A stretch of 64,000 nucleotides of DNA from Hymenobacter baengnokdamensis (GTDB lineage: Bacteria > Bacteroidota > Bacteroidia > Cytophagales > Hymenobacteraceae). The notes under the pieces were generated by a model that was not told where the DNA came from, did not search any database, and saw nothing but the letters and a program-made list of their open reading frames with translations. The translations under genes were made by a program, and so were the position numbers. Shown here piece by piece: positions 51,606-60,165 of this stretch. The DNA is taken from contig NZ_CP044285.1 of assembly GCF_008728635.1 (NCBI RefSeq), forward strand, positions 3,472,001-3,536,000. Direction: 5' to 3'. Each line of letters opens with the position of its first letter. Position 1 is the first letter of the stretch.

Positions 51606-53003
51606 ATGCCTCTGTATCCGCGCCGTGCCGCTGCCGAGCCTGCCGGTCCGCTCACCCTGGGCGCCCTGCTTGCGCAGGTGCGGGCTGCCCTGCACCACCG
51701 CTTTCCCGACAGCTACTGGGTAGTAGCCGAGGTAGCCGAGATGAGCCGCCCCCGCCAGCTGGGCGGCCACTGCTACCTCACCCTTACCGAGCCGGCGGCC
51801 GGAGCCGAGGCGCTGGGCTTTACGGCGCAGGCCCGCGCCACCCTTTGGGGCAGCCGCTACCAGCAGCTGGCACCGGCCTTCGCCGAGGCTACCGGCCAGG
51901 AGCTGCGGCCCGGCCTGCGCCTGCTGCTGCGGGTAAAAGTGACGTTTCACGAGCAATATGGCTTTTCGCTCGATGTGCTGGCCCTCGACCCCAGCTATAC
52001 CGTGGGCGAGCTGGCCCGCCAGCGCCTGGCTACGCTCCGCCGCCTCCAGGAAAAAGACCTGCTCGAACGCCAGCAGGAGCTGCAGCTACCGCTGGGGCCG
52101 CAGCGGCTGGCCGTTATCTCCTCCCCTACTGCGGCTGGCTTTCAGGACTTTGTGCGCCAGCTCGAAGAGGCGCCCTACGACTTTGCCCTCACGCTGTTTC
52201 CGGCCCTGATGCAGGGAGAAGACGCGCCGGCCAGCATTCGGGCGGCACTCGATGCTATCCGGGCCCGACAGGGGCAGTTTGAGGTGGTCGTGCTCATTCG
52301 GGGCGGCGGAGCCAAAACCGACCTGCTGGCGTTCGACGAGTACGGGCTGGCGGCGGCCGTGGCATCGTTTCCGTTGCCCGTACTAACGGGTATCGGCCAC
52401 GAGCGCGACGAGGCCGTGGTAGACCTGGTGGCCCACCGCGCCCTGAAAACCCCTACTGCCGTAGCCGCATTTCTGGTTGAGCGCCTGGGTCGGCTCGAAG
52501 CCCTCGTAGCCGAGCTGGCCGACCGTATTGCCGACCGCAGCCACCAGCACCTGGCCCGCCATCAGATACATCTTCAGCGCCGGGCCGGCCAGCTGCGCGA
52601 GGCAGCTCACCAGCAGCTACGCCAGGCCCAGGACGCCCTTACCCAGCGCAGCCGCCAGGCTACGCTGGGGCCACGCCAGCACCTGCGCCAGCTTGGTCAG
52701 CAGCTCGTAAGCTATCGCTACACGCTGCCCCGGGCTGCCCGCCACTCGCTTGCGCACGAAGAGCAGCGCCTGCGCCGCCGCTCGCGCACGGTACTGCGCC
52801 GCTTTGCCCGCCACCACCAGCGCCGCCGCGAGCAGCTGATGCGGCAGCGCTATTTAATGCAGCAGGAATTTATAAGGCTAAGTAAGAATCATGAACTAAA
52901 AATCATGGGCTATGAGCTGGCCGGCCTGAAGCGTGAAAATTTACTTATTCGCAAGCATTTTACCAACAGGCAATTATCAGCTGTTACTCTTCCCAAAAAA
53001 TAA
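51606..53003 (+). CDS. xseA: Exodeoxyribonuclease VII large subunit
   Basis: The catalytic subunit of exonuclease VII, which degrades single-stranded DNA into oligonucleotides from both ends and takes part in mismatch and other repair. The 465-residue protein has an N-terminal OB-fold (SYWVVAEVAEMSRPRQLGGH, CYLTLTEP), the central nuclease domain with RLAVISSPTAAGFQDFVRQL, VVVLIRGGGAKTDLLAFDEY and VLTGIGHERDEAVVDLVAHR, and a long arginine/glutamine-rich coiled coil to the end. The ATG at 51606 is preferred to one at 51513, which precedes the promoter. xseB follows 101 bp downstream on the same strand. Confidence 0.96.
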   Translation: MPLYPRRAAAEPAGPLTLGALLAQVRAALHHRFPDSYWVVAEVAEMSRPRQLGGHCYLTLTEPAAGAEALGFTAQARATLWGSRYQQLAPAFAEATGQELRPGLRLLLRVKVTFHEQYGFSLDVLALDPSYTVGELARQRLATLRRLQEKDLLERQQELQLPLGPQRLAVISSPTAAGFQDFVRQLEEAPYDFALTLFPALMQGEDAPASIRAALDAIRARQGQFEVVVLIRGGGAKTDLLAFDEYGLAAAVASFPLPVLTGIGHERDEAVVDLVAHRALKTPTAVAAFLVERLGRLEALVAELADRIADRSHQHLARHQIHLQRRAGQLREAAHQQLRQAQDALTQRSRQATLGPRQHLRQLGQQLVSYRYTLPRAARHSLAHEEQRLRRRSRTVLRRFARHHQRRREQLMRQRYLMQQEFIRLSKNHELKIMGYELAGLKRENLLIRKHFTNRQLSAVTLPKK

Positions 53004-53104
53004 TGCCTTAAACCTGGTAGCCGCTCTGTTTGCCACACCCGTTTATTCCGGCACATTCGCTGTGTTTGCTGCTCTAACTCATCCTTTTTAATCTCTCACT
53101 TCCC

Positions 53105-53401
53105 GTGACTTACAACGAAGCCATTCAGGAGCTAGAAACTATCCTTCGCAGCCTCGAAACCGACCAGGTGGAGGTAGACGACCTGACGGCCCGCGCCGAG
53201 CGCTCGGCCGAATTAATTCGCCTTTGCCGCCATAAGCTACGCCATGCCGAAGCTTCGCTCGACCGCATTTTTGACTCGCTCGATGAGGAAGAAGACCCGG
53301 ATGAGGAGCAGGAAACCGAGCTTGCCGAGGATGATAGCGACGATGCCGACGATTATGAGCCGGGCGGACCCGGCCGCCCCGCTTCGCCAAGATTATTTTA
53401 A
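53105..53401 (+). CDS. xseB: Exodeoxyribonuclease VII small subunit
   Basis: A 98-residue protein with the XseB helical hairpin: YNEAIQELETILRSLETDQV, then VDDLTARAERSAELIRLCRH and KLRHAEASLDRIFDSL. Several copies bind the coiled coil of XseA in the holoenzyme. It starts at GTG 53105. The last 35 residues are highly acidic (DEEEDPDEEQETELAEDDSD), a tail longer than in many homologues. It is the second gene after xseA and ends in a terminator. Confidence 0.95.
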   Translation: MTYNEAIQELETILRSLETDQVEVDDLTARAERSAELIRLCRHKLRHAEASLDRIFDSLDEEEDPDEEQETELAEDDSDDADDYEPGGPGRPASPRLF

Positions 53402-53419
53402 TAAATTACCTTCGCCACT

Positions 53420-53467
53420 AAATACGGCACCGGTCCTGCGGACGAAAGCAAGACCGGTGCCGTATTT
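53420..53467. terminator. Bidirectional terminator after xseB
   Basis: A perfect 16-bp stem (53420-53435 with 53452-53467) with a 16-nt loop, flanked by A and T runs; also at the 3' side of the convergent H-NOX gene. Confidence 0.88.
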
Positions 53468-53528
53468 GTTGGCGAAAGTAGTAGCCATGCCAGGACTGCT
53501 GAGTGCTGGCTGCAACGTCCAAAAATAA

Positions 53529-54080
53529 TTATTCCTGAGCGGAATTTCTCCGGACGTGAATCTGTACGCGCTCGCCATCTTCGCTCGTGGTTGGCATCAC
53601 GTCAATGGCATCGGCTTCGTCGTAATAAGCGGCCAGGCCCCGCACAATGCCCACAGCCAGGCCCCCCATGCGGCGCGGCGACACATAATTAATTAATAAT
53701 TCGTTTTTGTCAATCCGCTTTACCTGAAGCACAGGCGGTGAATTTTCGGGATGCTCGCGGCGCACCTGACCGTGCATATGCTGCTCCGTATTTTCCAGCA
53801 TTTCGAGAGTGCGCCAGTCCGGGTTTACGTATTTCTGGTACATGTACATTAAATCGGGCACGAGGTACTCGCCGAATTTTTCGTGTAGCTCCCCGGCCGG
53901 AATACCAGTCAGCTCAGCCGCCTGCCCTACCAGGGCATATATATGCTCGTCGGGATACACTTCCTTGTGGTCAAAATCGCCCGAATCGAGGCCGGCCAGC
54001 TCCACCAGCTTCAGCCAGGTGCTGTGGTCGTACTGCGTTTGGACGTAGCGCTTGAGGAGGGTAAAAATGGTGCCGTGCAT
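53529..54080 (-). CDS. Haem NO-binding (H-NOX) domain protein
   Basis: A 183-residue stand-alone H-NOX sensor, a haem protein that binds nitric oxide (and in some members oxygen). The proximal haem ligand is best placed at His103 in TEQHMHGQVRREHPENSPP, from its spacing to the conserved Pro-Pro. The haem-propionate motif Y-x-S-x-R is present as YVSPRR (Tyr132, Ser134, Arg136). There is no methyl-accepting or kinase domain attached. Most H-NOX genes sit next to a histidine kinase or a cyclic-di-GMP enzyme; neither is adjacent here, so the output partner is unknown. Confidence 0.93.
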   Translation of the reverse strand: MHGTIFTLLKRYVQTQYDHSTWLKLVELAGLDSGDFDHKEVYPDEHIYALVGQAAELTGIPAGELHEKFGEYLVPDLMYMYQKYVNPDWRTLEMLENTEQHMHGQVRREHPENSPPVLQVKRIDKNELLINYVSPRRMGGLAVGIVRGLAAYYDEADAIDVMPTTSEDGERVQIHVRRNSAQE

Positions 54081-54161
54081 ATACTGAATAAAGACTTCGA
54101 GCGGGTATAACGCGCCGGTCAGCGCAAAAGTTAACTGCGCCCTAAGCCCTAAAAGTACAAA

Positions 54162-54195
54162 GCACCCGCCCCACCACTATTGGCAGAGCGGGTGC
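54162..54195 (-). terminator. Terminator of the anti-sigma factor gene
   Basis: An 8-bp GC-rich stem (54162-54169 with 54188-54195) with an 18-nt loop, followed on the minus strand by a T-rich stretch, 18 bp past the stop. Confidence 0.55.
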
Positions 54196-54212
54196 ATTAT
54201 ATTCAATTTTAA

Positions 54213-55094
54213 TTATATATTACCAATAACCGTCATCGTAGCGAGTGTAGGCCCGGCGCTGCCACCGGCCGGCTCTACCGTCATCGCAAATGCCTGGGCG
54301 CTGGCAATATCCTTCATCTGCTGAATGCTATCACCGGAGGCCGTATTGGCGGCCAGCACGCCGGCATCAACCGGCTTGCCTTTGTCGAGCGCCCAGAGCT
54401 GGTACTGCTTGCCGGGCGGCAGGGGCGGCAGCTGCTGCACGTCAACGTAAACCCGGTGGGCTGTCGCGTTGTACATCACCCTTGCGCGGGCCGTAGGGTG
54501 GGCCGGCGTGCCAGCCAGCGCCACCATTTTGTAGCCCACGGGTGAGCGCAGCAGGTGCAGCTGCTCCTGCGTAGTAGCCAGGCGGCGCTCCATTACCTGC
54601 GAGGTCTGGGCAAAACGGGCCTGGCTGTTCTGGGCCGCTACCAGGTCGGTATTGGCTTGCTGCCAGCGGCTGTAAAGCAAAGCGTTAGCCCCCAGGCTGA
54701 GCAGCAGCGCCACCGAGGCGGCCATAGCCCAGACGCTGCGACGGGGCGCCTGCGCAACGGGAGTGGAAGCGGCAGCAACTACCTGAGGATTAGAGGCCGA
54801 CACCCGCATGGCAGGTGCCGGAGCGGCAACGGGAGCGGCGGTTACCTGGGCGTCGGGGCGGCCTATTTCGGCCAGTACCCGGCCGAGCACCTTGTCGCGC
54901 AGGCCCGCAGGAACTACCTGAGCGTGAGCTTCGGCATACACTCCCAGGCCAGCCAGGAGTTCGTCGAGCTCCTGGCGCACCTGCGGCGAGCGGGCGGCCC
55001 ACTGCTCCACCTCGGCCTGCGCCGCTGGGTCTAGCTCGCCCAGCACGTATTGCTCCAGGCGGCCTGATTCGATATAAGACTGATAATCTTCCAC
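54213..55094 (-). CDS. Anti-sigma factor (RskA-like)
   Basis: A 293-residue membrane-anchored anti-sigma factor. The cytoplasmic N-terminus contains the sigma-binding helices (ESGRLEQYVLGELDPAAQAE), then an alanine/valine-rich linker, one transmembrane segment (about 120-142, AMAASVALLLSLGANALL), a coiled-coil part, and a periplasmic RskA-type domain (LPPLPPGKQYQLWALDKGKP). It would hold the ECF sigma factor encoded just upstream at the membrane until a signal releases it. The sigma gene stops 14 bp before this start, the classic sigma/anti-sigma operon. Confidence 0.93.
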   Translation of the reverse strand: MEDYQSYIESGRLEQYVLGELDPAAQAEVEQWAARSPQVRQELDELLAGLGVYAEAHAQVVPAGLRDKVLGRVLAEIGRPDAQVTAAPVAAPAPAMRVSASNPQVVAAASTPVAQAPRRSVWAMAASVALLLSLGANALLYSRWQQANTDLVAAQNSQARFAQTSQVMERRLATTQEQLHLLRSPVGYKMVALAGTPAHPTARARVMYNATAHRVYVDVQQLPPLPPGKQYQLWALDKGKPVDAGVLAANTASGDSIQQMKDIASAQAFAMTVEPAGGSAGPTLATMTVIGNI

Positions 55095-55108
55095 GGATGT
55101 AACTGGAA

Positions 55109-55723
55109 TTAGCGGATAAGTTTGGCTAGTATTTTCAGAGCGGTGCGGGCCCGGGTTTTCACGGTGCCCAGCGGGAGGTTCAGCTCTTCGGCTGCCTCAC
55201 TTTGCGTGAAGCCGCCGAAATAGAGTAAGTCGATAACCTGACGCTGCTCGGGCACCAGCTTGCGGGTTATTTCCTGCAAGCCCACGTGCTCGGGGCGAAA
55301 TGTTTCCGGGGCGGCCTGGCGCTGTGCTGCCAGGCTATCGTCGAGGCCCTGAGTGCGAGAACCTACGCGGTGCTGACGCGAGCGGATTTTATCAATCGCT
55401 AAATTTCGACTAATATTCACGACCCACGTAAACAGCCGGCCCTTGCCGTTATCGTAGCTGGCCATCGAGTGCCAGATTTTGACCAGCGCCTCCTGGAGCA
55501 CGTCGGCGGCTTCTTCCTCATCCTTGACGATGCGGTTGATAACGCCGTAGAGCGCCGCCGAGTAGCGGTCGTAAAACTCGGTCATGGCCGACTGGTCGCC
55601 GCCCCTGAGGCGTTCGACCAGTGCCGCTTCGGCGGCAGTAGGGGTAGAAATGAGAGGGAGGTCGGACACGGAAAAAACGAAAGGCAAAACCGACGGAGCC
55701 AGCCGAAGCACTCGGTAACTCAC
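55109..55723 (-). CDS. ECF-type RNA polymerase sigma factor (SigK-like)
   Basis: An alternative sigma factor of the group 4 (ECF) type. Region 2 is at YDRYSAALYGVINRIVKDEE and DVLQEALVKIWHSMASYDNG, with the core-binding helix; region 4 is at LVPEQRQVIDLLYFGGFTQS through LNLPLGTVKTRARTALKI with the helix-turn-helix. It is co-transcribed with the RskA-like anti-sigma gene downstream. The start is uncertain: the frame opens at GTG 55723, but another GTG at 55669 directly before SDLPLISTPTAAEAAL may be used, and the residues upstream of it look non-native. The inducing signal is unknown. Confidence 0.93.
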   Translation of the reverse strand: MSYRVLRLAPSVLPFVFSVSDLPLISTPTAAEAALVERLRGGDQSAMTEFYDRYSAALYGVINRIVKDEEEAADVLQEALVKIWHSMASYDNGKGRLFTWVVNISRNLAIDKIRSRQHRVGSRTQGLDDSLAAQRQAAPETFRPEHVGLQEITRKLVPEQRQVIDLLYFGGFTQSEAAEELNLPLGTVKTRARTALKILAKLIR

Positions 55724-55907
55724 GGCGAATGTAGGATATTTTTAGGTTTAGCGCTACTGGGCAGCTTGTGGTTGAGGTTAACCGGTGAGCCAGCACCTGG
55801 TAAACTGGCCCGACTGCGCCGACGTAACCCAATACCGCACTGTACGGTTTGTAAAGCAGAGCGGTGACTAGTTTACAGTAAAACCCACTGGCTTTCTCCC
55901 CCCAGGT

Positions 55908-57308
55908 ATGGCTATCGAATCTATTAACCCTTATACGGGTCGGCGGCTGCGCCGCTTCGCGGCTTTTTCGTGGTCTAAAACTGAGCGAATACTGGCCCAG
56001 GCGCATCAGGCCGCCAGCCAATGGCGCACTACCGCGTTTGCCGAGCGGGCCAGCGTGCTGCGCCGGGTTGCTGCGCTGCTGCGCGAGCGCCAGGACGAAT
56101 TAGCCTATCTCATGGCCGTGGAAATGGGCAAGCCCCTGCGCGACGGCCGGGCCGAAGCCCAGAAGTGCGCCGCCTGCTGCGACTACTACGCCGAGCACGC
56201 CGAGGGCTTCCTGGCCGATGAGGAAGTAAAAACCGATGCCGGGCACAGTTTTATCAGCCATGCGCCGCTGGGCGTGGTGCTGGCCGTGATGCCCTGGAAT
56301 TTTCCCTTTTGGCAGGTAGTGCGCTTTGCCGCGCCCGCACTCATGGCTGGCAACGTGGGCCTGCTCAAGCACGCCTCCAACGTGCCACAGTGCGCGCTGG
56401 CACTGGAAAATATTTTTCATGACGCGGGCCTGCCGCCGGCCGCGTTTCGTACTCTGCTTATCGAAACCGAGCTGGTAGAAAAGCTCATTGCCGACGACCG
56501 CCTGCGGGCCGTCACGCTCACTGGCTCGGAGCGGGCCGGCGCGGCCGTAGCAGCGGCAGCGGGCCGGGCTATCAAAAAAACCGTGCTGGAGCTGGGCGGC
56601 TCCGACCCCTTTATTGTGCTGGCCGATGCCGACTTGGAACTCGCGGCTAAGACTGCCGCCCAGGCTCGTCTGATAAACGCCGGCCAGAGCTGCATTGCCG
56701 CCAAGCGCTTCATCGTGGAAAAAGCCGTGCAGCCGGCCTTCGTCAAGCTGCTTAAAAGCCACCTCGAACAGCTGCGCTACGGCGACCCCCTCAATGAAGA
56801 AACTACCGACTATGGCCCGCTGGCCCGCCCCGACCTGGCCGATGAGCTCAGCCGGCAAGTGGCCGACTCGGTGCGGCAGGGCGCGCGGATGGCGCTGGCC
56901 GGCGGACAGCCCCGGCCCGGCACCGCGCAGTTTGCGCCCGTTATCCTGACTAATGTTAAAAAAGGCCAGCGGGCCTATGCCGAGGAGTTTTTTGGCCCGG
57001 TGGCGCTGGTCCTTACGGCCCGCGACGCGGCCCACGCCGTGGACCTGGCCAATGATTCGGAGTTCGGCCTTGGGGCCGCCGTCTGGACGCGCAACCCGGC
57101 GCAGGGCGAAGCCATTGCCCGCCAGCTTGAAAACGGGGCCGTTTTCGTGAATGGCATGGTAAAATCGATGCCGGAGCTACCCTTTGGCGGCGTAAAGAAA
57201 TCGGGCTACGGCCGCGAGCTTTCCTATCTGGGCATCCGGGAGTTTGTCAATCAGAAATCCATCTGGATTGCCAAAACAGCTGAGCCGGCCGCCACAAAAA
57301 CCGAATAA
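55908..57308 (+). CDS. NAD(P)-dependent succinate-semialdehyde dehydrogenase
   Basis: A 466-residue aldehyde dehydrogenase. The catalytic cysteine is Cys262 in INAGQSCIAAKRF and the general base Glu228 in VLELGGSDPF. The cofactor-binding segment PWNFPFWQVVRFAAPALMAG is near residue 129 and the motif EEFFGPVA at about residue 360. The similarity is to the GabD/Sad group that oxidises succinate semialdehyde to succinate, though related aldehydes may be used. It has a full-length, intact frame. The gene is divergent from the sigma factor gene and could be under separate control. Confidence 0.9.
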   Translation: MAIESINPYTGRRLRRFAAFSWSKTERILAQAHQAASQWRTTAFAERASVLRRVAALLRERQDELAYLMAVEMGKPLRDGRAEAQKCAACCDYYAEHAEGFLADEEVKTDAGHSFISHAPLGVVLAVMPWNFPFWQVVRFAAPALMAGNVGLLKHASNVPQCALALENIFHDAGLPPAAFRTLLIETELVEKLIADDRLRAVTLTGSERAGAAVAAAAGRAIKKTVLELGGSDPFIVLADADLELAAKTAAQARLINAGQSCIAAKRFIVEKAVQPAFVKLLKSHLEQLRYGDPLNEETTDYGPLARPDLADELSRQVADSVRQGARMALAGGQPRPGTAQFAPVILTNVKKGQRAYAEEFFGPVALVLTARDAAHAVDLANDSEFGLGAAVWTRNPAQGEAIARQLENGAVFVNGMVKSMPELPFGGVKKSGYGRELSYLGIREFVNQKSIWIAKTAEPAATKTE

Positions 57309-57329
57309 CGAAAACTGGCAGCTTGCTCG

Positions 57330-58097
57330 CTAGCAATAGCCAGCGGCCTTATACACGAGCCAGCCGGCCAGCTCGTGCAGCAGCAGGCTCCAGCGGGTGA
57401 GAGCATCGGCATCGGGCAGCAGCCAGTAATCGGGCGTCCAGCTGCGGTCGGTGGTGCGAAAATCTGCCGGGAAGGCCTGGGGGTACAGGCCTACTTTGGC
57501 AAAACAGCCCAACGCCCGCCGCTCATGAAAGGCCGAGGTTATCAGTACCAGGGACTTGATAGCGGGGTGCCGGGCCAGCAGCTCTTTGGTGAAGAGCGCG
57601 TTTTCGCGGGTATTGCGGCTACGCTCTTCCAGCAGCAGCACCGAGTCGGGCACCCCGGCCAGGCGCAGCAGCGTGCGCAGGCCAGCCGCCTCCGTACCAA
57701 CGGTTTTCAGCACGGCCCCCGAGCCGCCCGAAATAATAATATACCGTACTCGCCCGGCCCGGTACAGCCACAGTGCGTTGGTAAAGCGGTCGGCCCCACG
57801 GCTCAGGTAAACCCGGTCGTGGGGCGACTTGTTGCCGGTGGCAATGCCGGTGAGCAGCACCGCCGCATCGGCCGGGGCCACGGCGGCCAGCCCTACCGCC
57901 GGCTTTTCCCAGGCCAGCAACGCCTCATTGACCAAGGCATTGCTGGTACCTACTGCCAGCACGACGGCCGCGGCCACCAGCCAGCGCCGCTGAGCCCGGC
58001 CACCTGACCGGGCTACCAGCGCGCCCAGCAGCGCCGCCGCCAGCCATACTGTGGGTAATAGTAAAAAATCAAGAAGCTTAGAAAGCAGAAAGAACAT
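57330..58097 (-). CDS. YdcF family protein (DUF218)
   Basis: A 255-residue membrane-associated protein of the YdcF/ElyC (DUF218) family, some members of which act in envelope polysaccharide biogenesis. Two hydrophobic segments open the protein (LDFLLLPTVWLAAALLGALV and RWLVAAAVVLAVGT), followed by the Rossmann-like DUF218 domain: AVLLTGIATGN, YIIISGGSGAVLKT, LLLEERSRNTRENALFTKEL and LVLITSAFHERRALGCFA. The ATG at 58097 is used; the TTG at 58127 is weak. Its molecular activity is unknown. Confidence 0.92.
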   Translation of the reverse strand: MFFLLSKLLDFLLLPTVWLAAALLGALVARSGGRAQRRWLVAAAVVLAVGTSNALVNEALLAWEKPAVGLAAVAPADAAVLLTGIATGNKSPHDRVYLSRGADRFTNALWLYRAGRVRYIIISGGSGAVLKTVGTEAAGLRTLLRLAGVPDSVLLLEERSRNTRENALFTKELLARHPAIKSLVLITSAFHERRALGCFAKVGLYPQAFPADFRTTDRSWTPDYWLLPDADALTRWSLLLHELAGWLVYKAAGYC

Positions 58098-58123
58098 GAG
58101 CTGCAAAAAAACATACCGGGCCC

Positions 58124-58179
58124 ACAAAGCACCTTAGCTGGCTCGAACCCACGAGCCCCGCGGCAACAAGGTGCTTTGT
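58124..58179 (-). terminator. Hairpin between the DUF885 gene and the YdcF gene
   Basis: A perfect 12-bp outer stem (58124-58135 with 58168-58179) and an inner GGCTCG/CGAGCC hairpin. It lies 53 bp downstream of the DUF885 stop on the minus strand. The following T run is short (TTTGTGG), so it could be a terminator or an RNA structure in the YdcF leader. Confidence 0.5.
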
Positions 58180-58232
58180 AGGCTCAGCACGTCTACTCGT
58201 AAACCGCGCTAAGCAATGCCTTGGAATTCCGG

Positions 58233-59999
58233 CTAGCGGCGAAGCATTAGCTGACCAATATATTTGACTGGGGCGCTGCCGTAGCTCAAAAACTGCTCAT
58301 TGAAGTTCTTGAGGTTGAAGTGGCTGCCTTCCTTCTTCTTCATCTCGTCGCGCAGGGCCACAATCTCGGTGTAGCCGGTGAAGTACGAGCTGAGCTGCAC
58401 CTGGCTCAGGGTGGCGCGGTGCCACTTGTTGCGGGCTTCGGCTTCTTCCTGAAAGCCCGCGCCGGTAAGCAGCGCCACCACGTCTTTTTCGCTGGCATTC
58501 TGGGTCTGAATAAGGTTATCGACCACGGCGTTCAGGGTCGAGCGCATGTTCCACTTATCCCACAGCAGCCAGATTTCGTCGGAGTTGCCGCCGTAGCCGC
58601 TTTCCAGCATCATGCGCTCCGAATACACGGCCCAGCCTTCAATCATGGCCCCGTTGCCAAAAATACTTTTCACCAGCGAGGGCGAGCGGTTGGCGTACAC
58701 GAGCTGGGTGTAGTGACCGGGGATGGCTTCATGAATATTCAATATTTGCAATGTATAATCATTGTACTCCCGCAGGTAGCTTTCGGCCTGGGCGGGCGTC
58801 CAGCTGGCGGGCAGCGGCTCCACATTGTAGTAGGTATTGGCCTTGGTATCGTAGGGGCCGGGGGCCGAAACGCTGGCTCCTGCCCCACTGCCGCGCATGT
58901 AGAGCGGCGTTTCGCGCACTACCAGCGGCTTGGTGGGGTCCTGGGTCAGCAGCTGATGGTCGTTGACAAACTTGATGAGGGTCGGAATCTGGCGCTTCAC
59001 GGCGTCTACAAAACCTTCGCGGGGCGCGTGCTTAAGCGTAAGCTGGTCAATCACTTTACGAATCAGCTGCAGCGTATCCTTGGGCATGGGCTGGCCGGCG
59101 CAGTACTTGGGGAAGAGCCGCGCGGCGCGCCGGCCCATATCGTGCAGCAGGTCGGCCTTGTGCTGCTGAGCCAGCTGCAGCACCTCAGCGGCCGAGTAGC
59201 GCGACTGAATATCGAGGGCAAACTTGCGGGCAAACAGGTCTTTCCCGATGCGAAACGAGCGAAAGCCGCTTCCCGTCAGCACATCCTTTTTCAAGAAGTC
59301 GATGTAGCCTTGCACAGCCCGTTGCGCCCCGGCAATCCGCTGATTTAGCAGCTGCTTTTCGGCGGCGTTCAGGCCCGATTTGCGCACCGAGTCGGCCAGG
59401 GCCGAGCCGAATACGGCCAGGCCACCCTGGTTCTGAGCCACGGCCAGCTCGGCGTGCTCGCGGGTAGGATGGCTGATATTGGCCTTGGCGGCGGCGTAGT
59501 ACGCCCCGGCCTGGGATATTTTATCAGAGATATTGCGCAGGCGGCGGTCCAGCCGGTAGTGCCGGCCATTAAGCAAATCGCCCACGCTGGCACCCAGGTT
59601 ATAGGTTGCCGGGTTCCACTGCCAGTTTTTGAGCGTGTCGGCGTACCAGCGCTGCGAGCGCAGCTCATTGGTGAGCAGGTGCAGGTCAATCTGGTTATTC
59701 GGCGACAAGCTATCGAGGGTAAAGCCCGCGAGCGCCCCCAGGTTTTGAGCCACGAAGGCCGCATCGCGCTTGCGCTGCTCCTCGCTGGGAATAACGAGCA
59801 GCGAATCGTATTTATGATAGCCCTGCGACGAGGCGTAATCGGGATTTTGCTTCCATAAATCCAGAATAAACTGATTTTTGAAGCGGTCGAAGCGCGCATC
59901 GGCGGGCGTGGCGGCCGGCTGGCCGGCGGTAGAGTTGGTGGATGGGCTGGTGCAGGCCGGCAGGGCCAGCGCCAGCAAGGGGAGGTAGCGAAGTTTCAT
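58233..59999 (-). CDS. DUF885 family lipoprotein, metallopeptidase-like
   Basis: A 588-residue exported lipoprotein; the signal ends in the lipobox LPAC (Cys16). The rest is mostly helical DUF885, a family with the peptidase-like motif HEAIPGH at residues 423-429 (His423, Glu424, His429), which looks like a zinc-peptidase HExxH variant, followed by GWAVYSERMMLESGYGG with the third-ligand glutamate region. It probably hydrolyses peptides at the periplasmic side, but activity has not been widely shown for the family. It is transcribed alone. Confidence 0.93.
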   Translation of the reverse strand: MKLRYLPLLALALPACTSPSTNSTAGQPAATPADARFDRFKNQFILDLWKQNPDYASSQGYHKYDSLLVIPSEEQRKRDAAFVAQNLGALAGFTLDSLSPNNQIDLHLLTNELRSQRWYADTLKNWQWNPATYNLGASVGDLLNGRHYRLDRRLRNISDKISQAGAYYAAAKANISHPTREHAELAVAQNQGGLAVFGSALADSVRKSGLNAAEKQLLNQRIAGAQRAVQGYIDFLKKDVLTGSGFRSFRIGKDLFARKFALDIQSRYSAAEVLQLAQQHKADLLHDMGRRAARLFPKYCAGQPMPKDTLQLIRKVIDQLTLKHAPREGFVDAVKRQIPTLIKFVNDHQLLTQDPTKPLVVRETPLYMRGSGAGASVSAPGPYDTKANTYYNVEPLPASWTPAQAESYLREYNDYTLQILNIHEAIPGHYTQLVYANRSPSLVKSIFGNGAMIEGWAVYSERMMLESGYGGNSDEIWLLWDKWNMRSTLNAVVDNLIQTQNASEKDVVALLTGAGFQEEAEARNKWHRATLSQVQLSSYFTGYTEIVALRDEMKKKEGSHFNLKNFNEQFLSYGSAPVKYIGQLMLRR

Positions 60000-60165
60000 G
60001 CAGGGGCAAGTTAGCAGCCAGTGGAGCTTTATCCGACCACTGCCTTGGTATCCGGCCTGAAAATTGCCACTTAATCTGGCCTACACAGCCGGTTTGTAGT
60101 TTTGATTACCGGCCTGGGCTATTTTCCATTCTGTGGCGGGCACCCTGTGCCTGCCTGCTTTTTGT

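Noticed and set aside
58124..58179. A tRNA T-arm-like GGGTTCGAGCC on the minus strand
   Set aside because: The bases pair as a simple GGCTCG/CGAGCC hairpin inside a larger stem. No acceptor, D or anticodon arm can be folded around it.
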